A stretch of DNA of 64,000 nt from Charina bottae (taxonomy: Eukaryota > Chordata > Lepidosauria > Squamata > Charinaidae): NCBI GenBank assembly GCA_023362775.1, contig JALMGJ010000002.1, positions 35,117,914 through 35,181,913 of the forward strand. Direction: 5' to 3'. Below the pieces are notes generated by a model. The model did not search any database, had not been told where the DNA came from, and saw nothing but the letters and a program-made list of their open reading frames with translations. The translations under genes were made by a program, and so were the position numbers. Of this stretch, positions 62,948 through 64,000 are shown one piece after another. Position 1 is the first letter of the stretch, and every line of letters starts with the position of its first letter.

Positions 62948-63849
62948 GTAGTTGAAGATGCTTGTTTGAGGGGGTGGGGGTTAGTATCATTTACCTGATC
63001 TTCTATATTCATCTGAGTTTGCAGCTTACCATCCTTGCTACTATGATGGATGGTCTGTGCTGAGGGCACAAAGAAGGACACTAGTATTTCTCTTGAACCT
63101 CTAAAGATCTACTACTGAATGTGGGAATGCCCAATGGGAAATGTAGGAAAGCATGTGTTTGGTCAGCTCAATGCATCTGGTAGCCTGCAAGGAAGGTAAG
63201 CAGGCTAGCCAAGCCCTTTGACATAGGAGAGATCTATTCTAGGACATCTTACCCATGACTTCCTCAGTGTTGGAGCCTACCTCTAGACTGAGCTGGTAGG
63301 AAGTTGAAAAACACATTAGAATATGACAGACTTGAAGAAGTAATGGGAGATGCTGTCGAACCAAGATTGAAGGAAGGAACCTTCTGCATTCCCTGCTTTG
63401 GACTACTTTTCCCAACATTTTTTACTAGTACCATTCGAGGTGATGCTGACAGGGCTTCAAGGTCAAAGGGCATGCTCACTTCCTGGAAGGACAGAAACTG
63501 TTGGCTAAAGATGCCCAACCACAGGAGCCATCAGCCTTTCATGGACTTTGTGGGTATTCTGGGACAAAATCATACTAAAATGATATAAAATTAGTCCTGG
63601 GAATTTTTCACCAAAGAGAGTGTGATGTTGAAAATGAGTTACTGGGGGAAAAAACTGACCTCGAAAAGACCTTGATAGTATATTCTTGGGTTTTAAGAAC
63701 TGGATGTAACAGGAATTTAGACATTTGGGAGCTTCTCTTTCTGCTCATTACAAATCCTGCTCTTAGAAAGGAGACAAGGATTGTAGGAAGATAATGCCAG
63801 CTCAGTGACTGGGTTCATTAAGATTTCCCTGGATTTTCTTTCTGTTTAG
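62948..63849 (+). other. V2R-5 intron 4
   Basis: Non-coding; similar to intron 4 of V2R-1 and V2R-2 and free of the solo LTR found in V2R-1. Confidence 0.8.
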
Positions 63850-63976
63850 AAAATGCCTTTTTCAAGATGTACCAAAAGTTGCCTCCCAGGATACACCAAG
63901 ATCACGAGAGAGGGAGCACCAGTTTGCTGCTATGACTGTTCTCCGTGTATGGAAGGAACAATCTCCACCAAGGAAG
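63850..63976 (+). CDS. V2R-5 exon 5 (cysteine-rich linker); gene continues beyond window
   Basis: The 127-bp exon encodes [20 protein letters not shown] then [13 protein letters not shown] and ends in phase 1 at GTAGAT. It is open where V2R-1 has its stop. The 7TM exon would lie to the right of the window, so the state of the gene cannot be decided here. Confidence 0.93.
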
Positions 63977-64000
63977 GTAGATGCCCCAAAAGCAAAGGAG

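Overview
The window is a nuclear segment of a squamate reptile (lizard or snake; I cannot narrow it further). The reasons are a head-to-tail cluster of vomeronasal type-2 receptor (V2R) genes with the usual six-exon layout, together with Sauria-type tRNA SINEs, BovB/RTE, CR1, L2 and L1 LINEs, Penelope-like elements, Copia and chromodomain Gypsy LTR elements, and hAT and Tc1 DNA transposons. Genes are recognised exon by exon from protein motifs, splice sites and comparison of paralogous copies inside the window. No database search was possible.

V2R layout, all on the + strand. V2R-1 (left edge to 7.4 kb) has exons 4, 5 and 6; exon 5 has an in-frame TAG, while the 7TM exon is fully open. V2R-2 (30.3-38.3 kb) has six exons with matching phases, but the first ~180 bp of its 7TM exon, including TM1, are missing. 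V2R-3 (41.3-46.7 kb) is dead: exon 1 has a stop and exon 3 carries an expanded hexanucleotide repeat plus nested insertions. V2R-4 is an intact exon 1 (51.4 kb) and a decayed exon-3 piece (55.9 kb). V2R-5 (57.4 kb to the right edge) has open exons 2-5 and continues out of the window. Copies of a conserved ~0.8 kb 5' flank lie before exon 1 of V2R-2, -3 and -4; a further remnant at 10.5 kb appears to be the distal part of the V2R-2 flank, pushed away by ~18.7 kb of nested transposons.

Between and inside the genes is a dense, datable stack of insertions, many with exact target-site duplications (TSDs). At 10.8-21.9 kb a Copia element is split by a full-length but dead L1 (18-bp TSD), which is itself split by a 2.7-kb non-autonomous hAT element (8-bp TSD) filled with about ten 205-bp repeats, and by a short retroelement tail. 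At 22.96-28.87 kb lies a nearly complete chromodomain Gypsy element with 364-bp LTRs (7 differences), 5-bp TSD, and a primer-binding site complementary to its own LTR (Tf1/sushi-like self-priming). A Penelope-like element with a GIY-YIG module (2.7-5.5 kb), two BovB copies (43.4 and 51.6 kb), further hAT elements (34.8 and 49.3 kb), a composite Tc1 relic (8.2-9.0 kb), a zinc-finger pseudogene (7.6 kb) and several solo LTRs make up the rest.

The receptor genes would act together in pheromone detection in vomeronasal neurons, but only V2R-5 (incomplete here) shows no disabling lesion. The most unusual items are the hAT element with its bidirectional splice-donor-bearing array and terminal palindrome, the telomere-repeat filler in the Tc1 relic, the (Leu-Ile)n expansion in a V2R exon, the self-priming Gypsy element and the half-tRNA primer site of a Copia copy.
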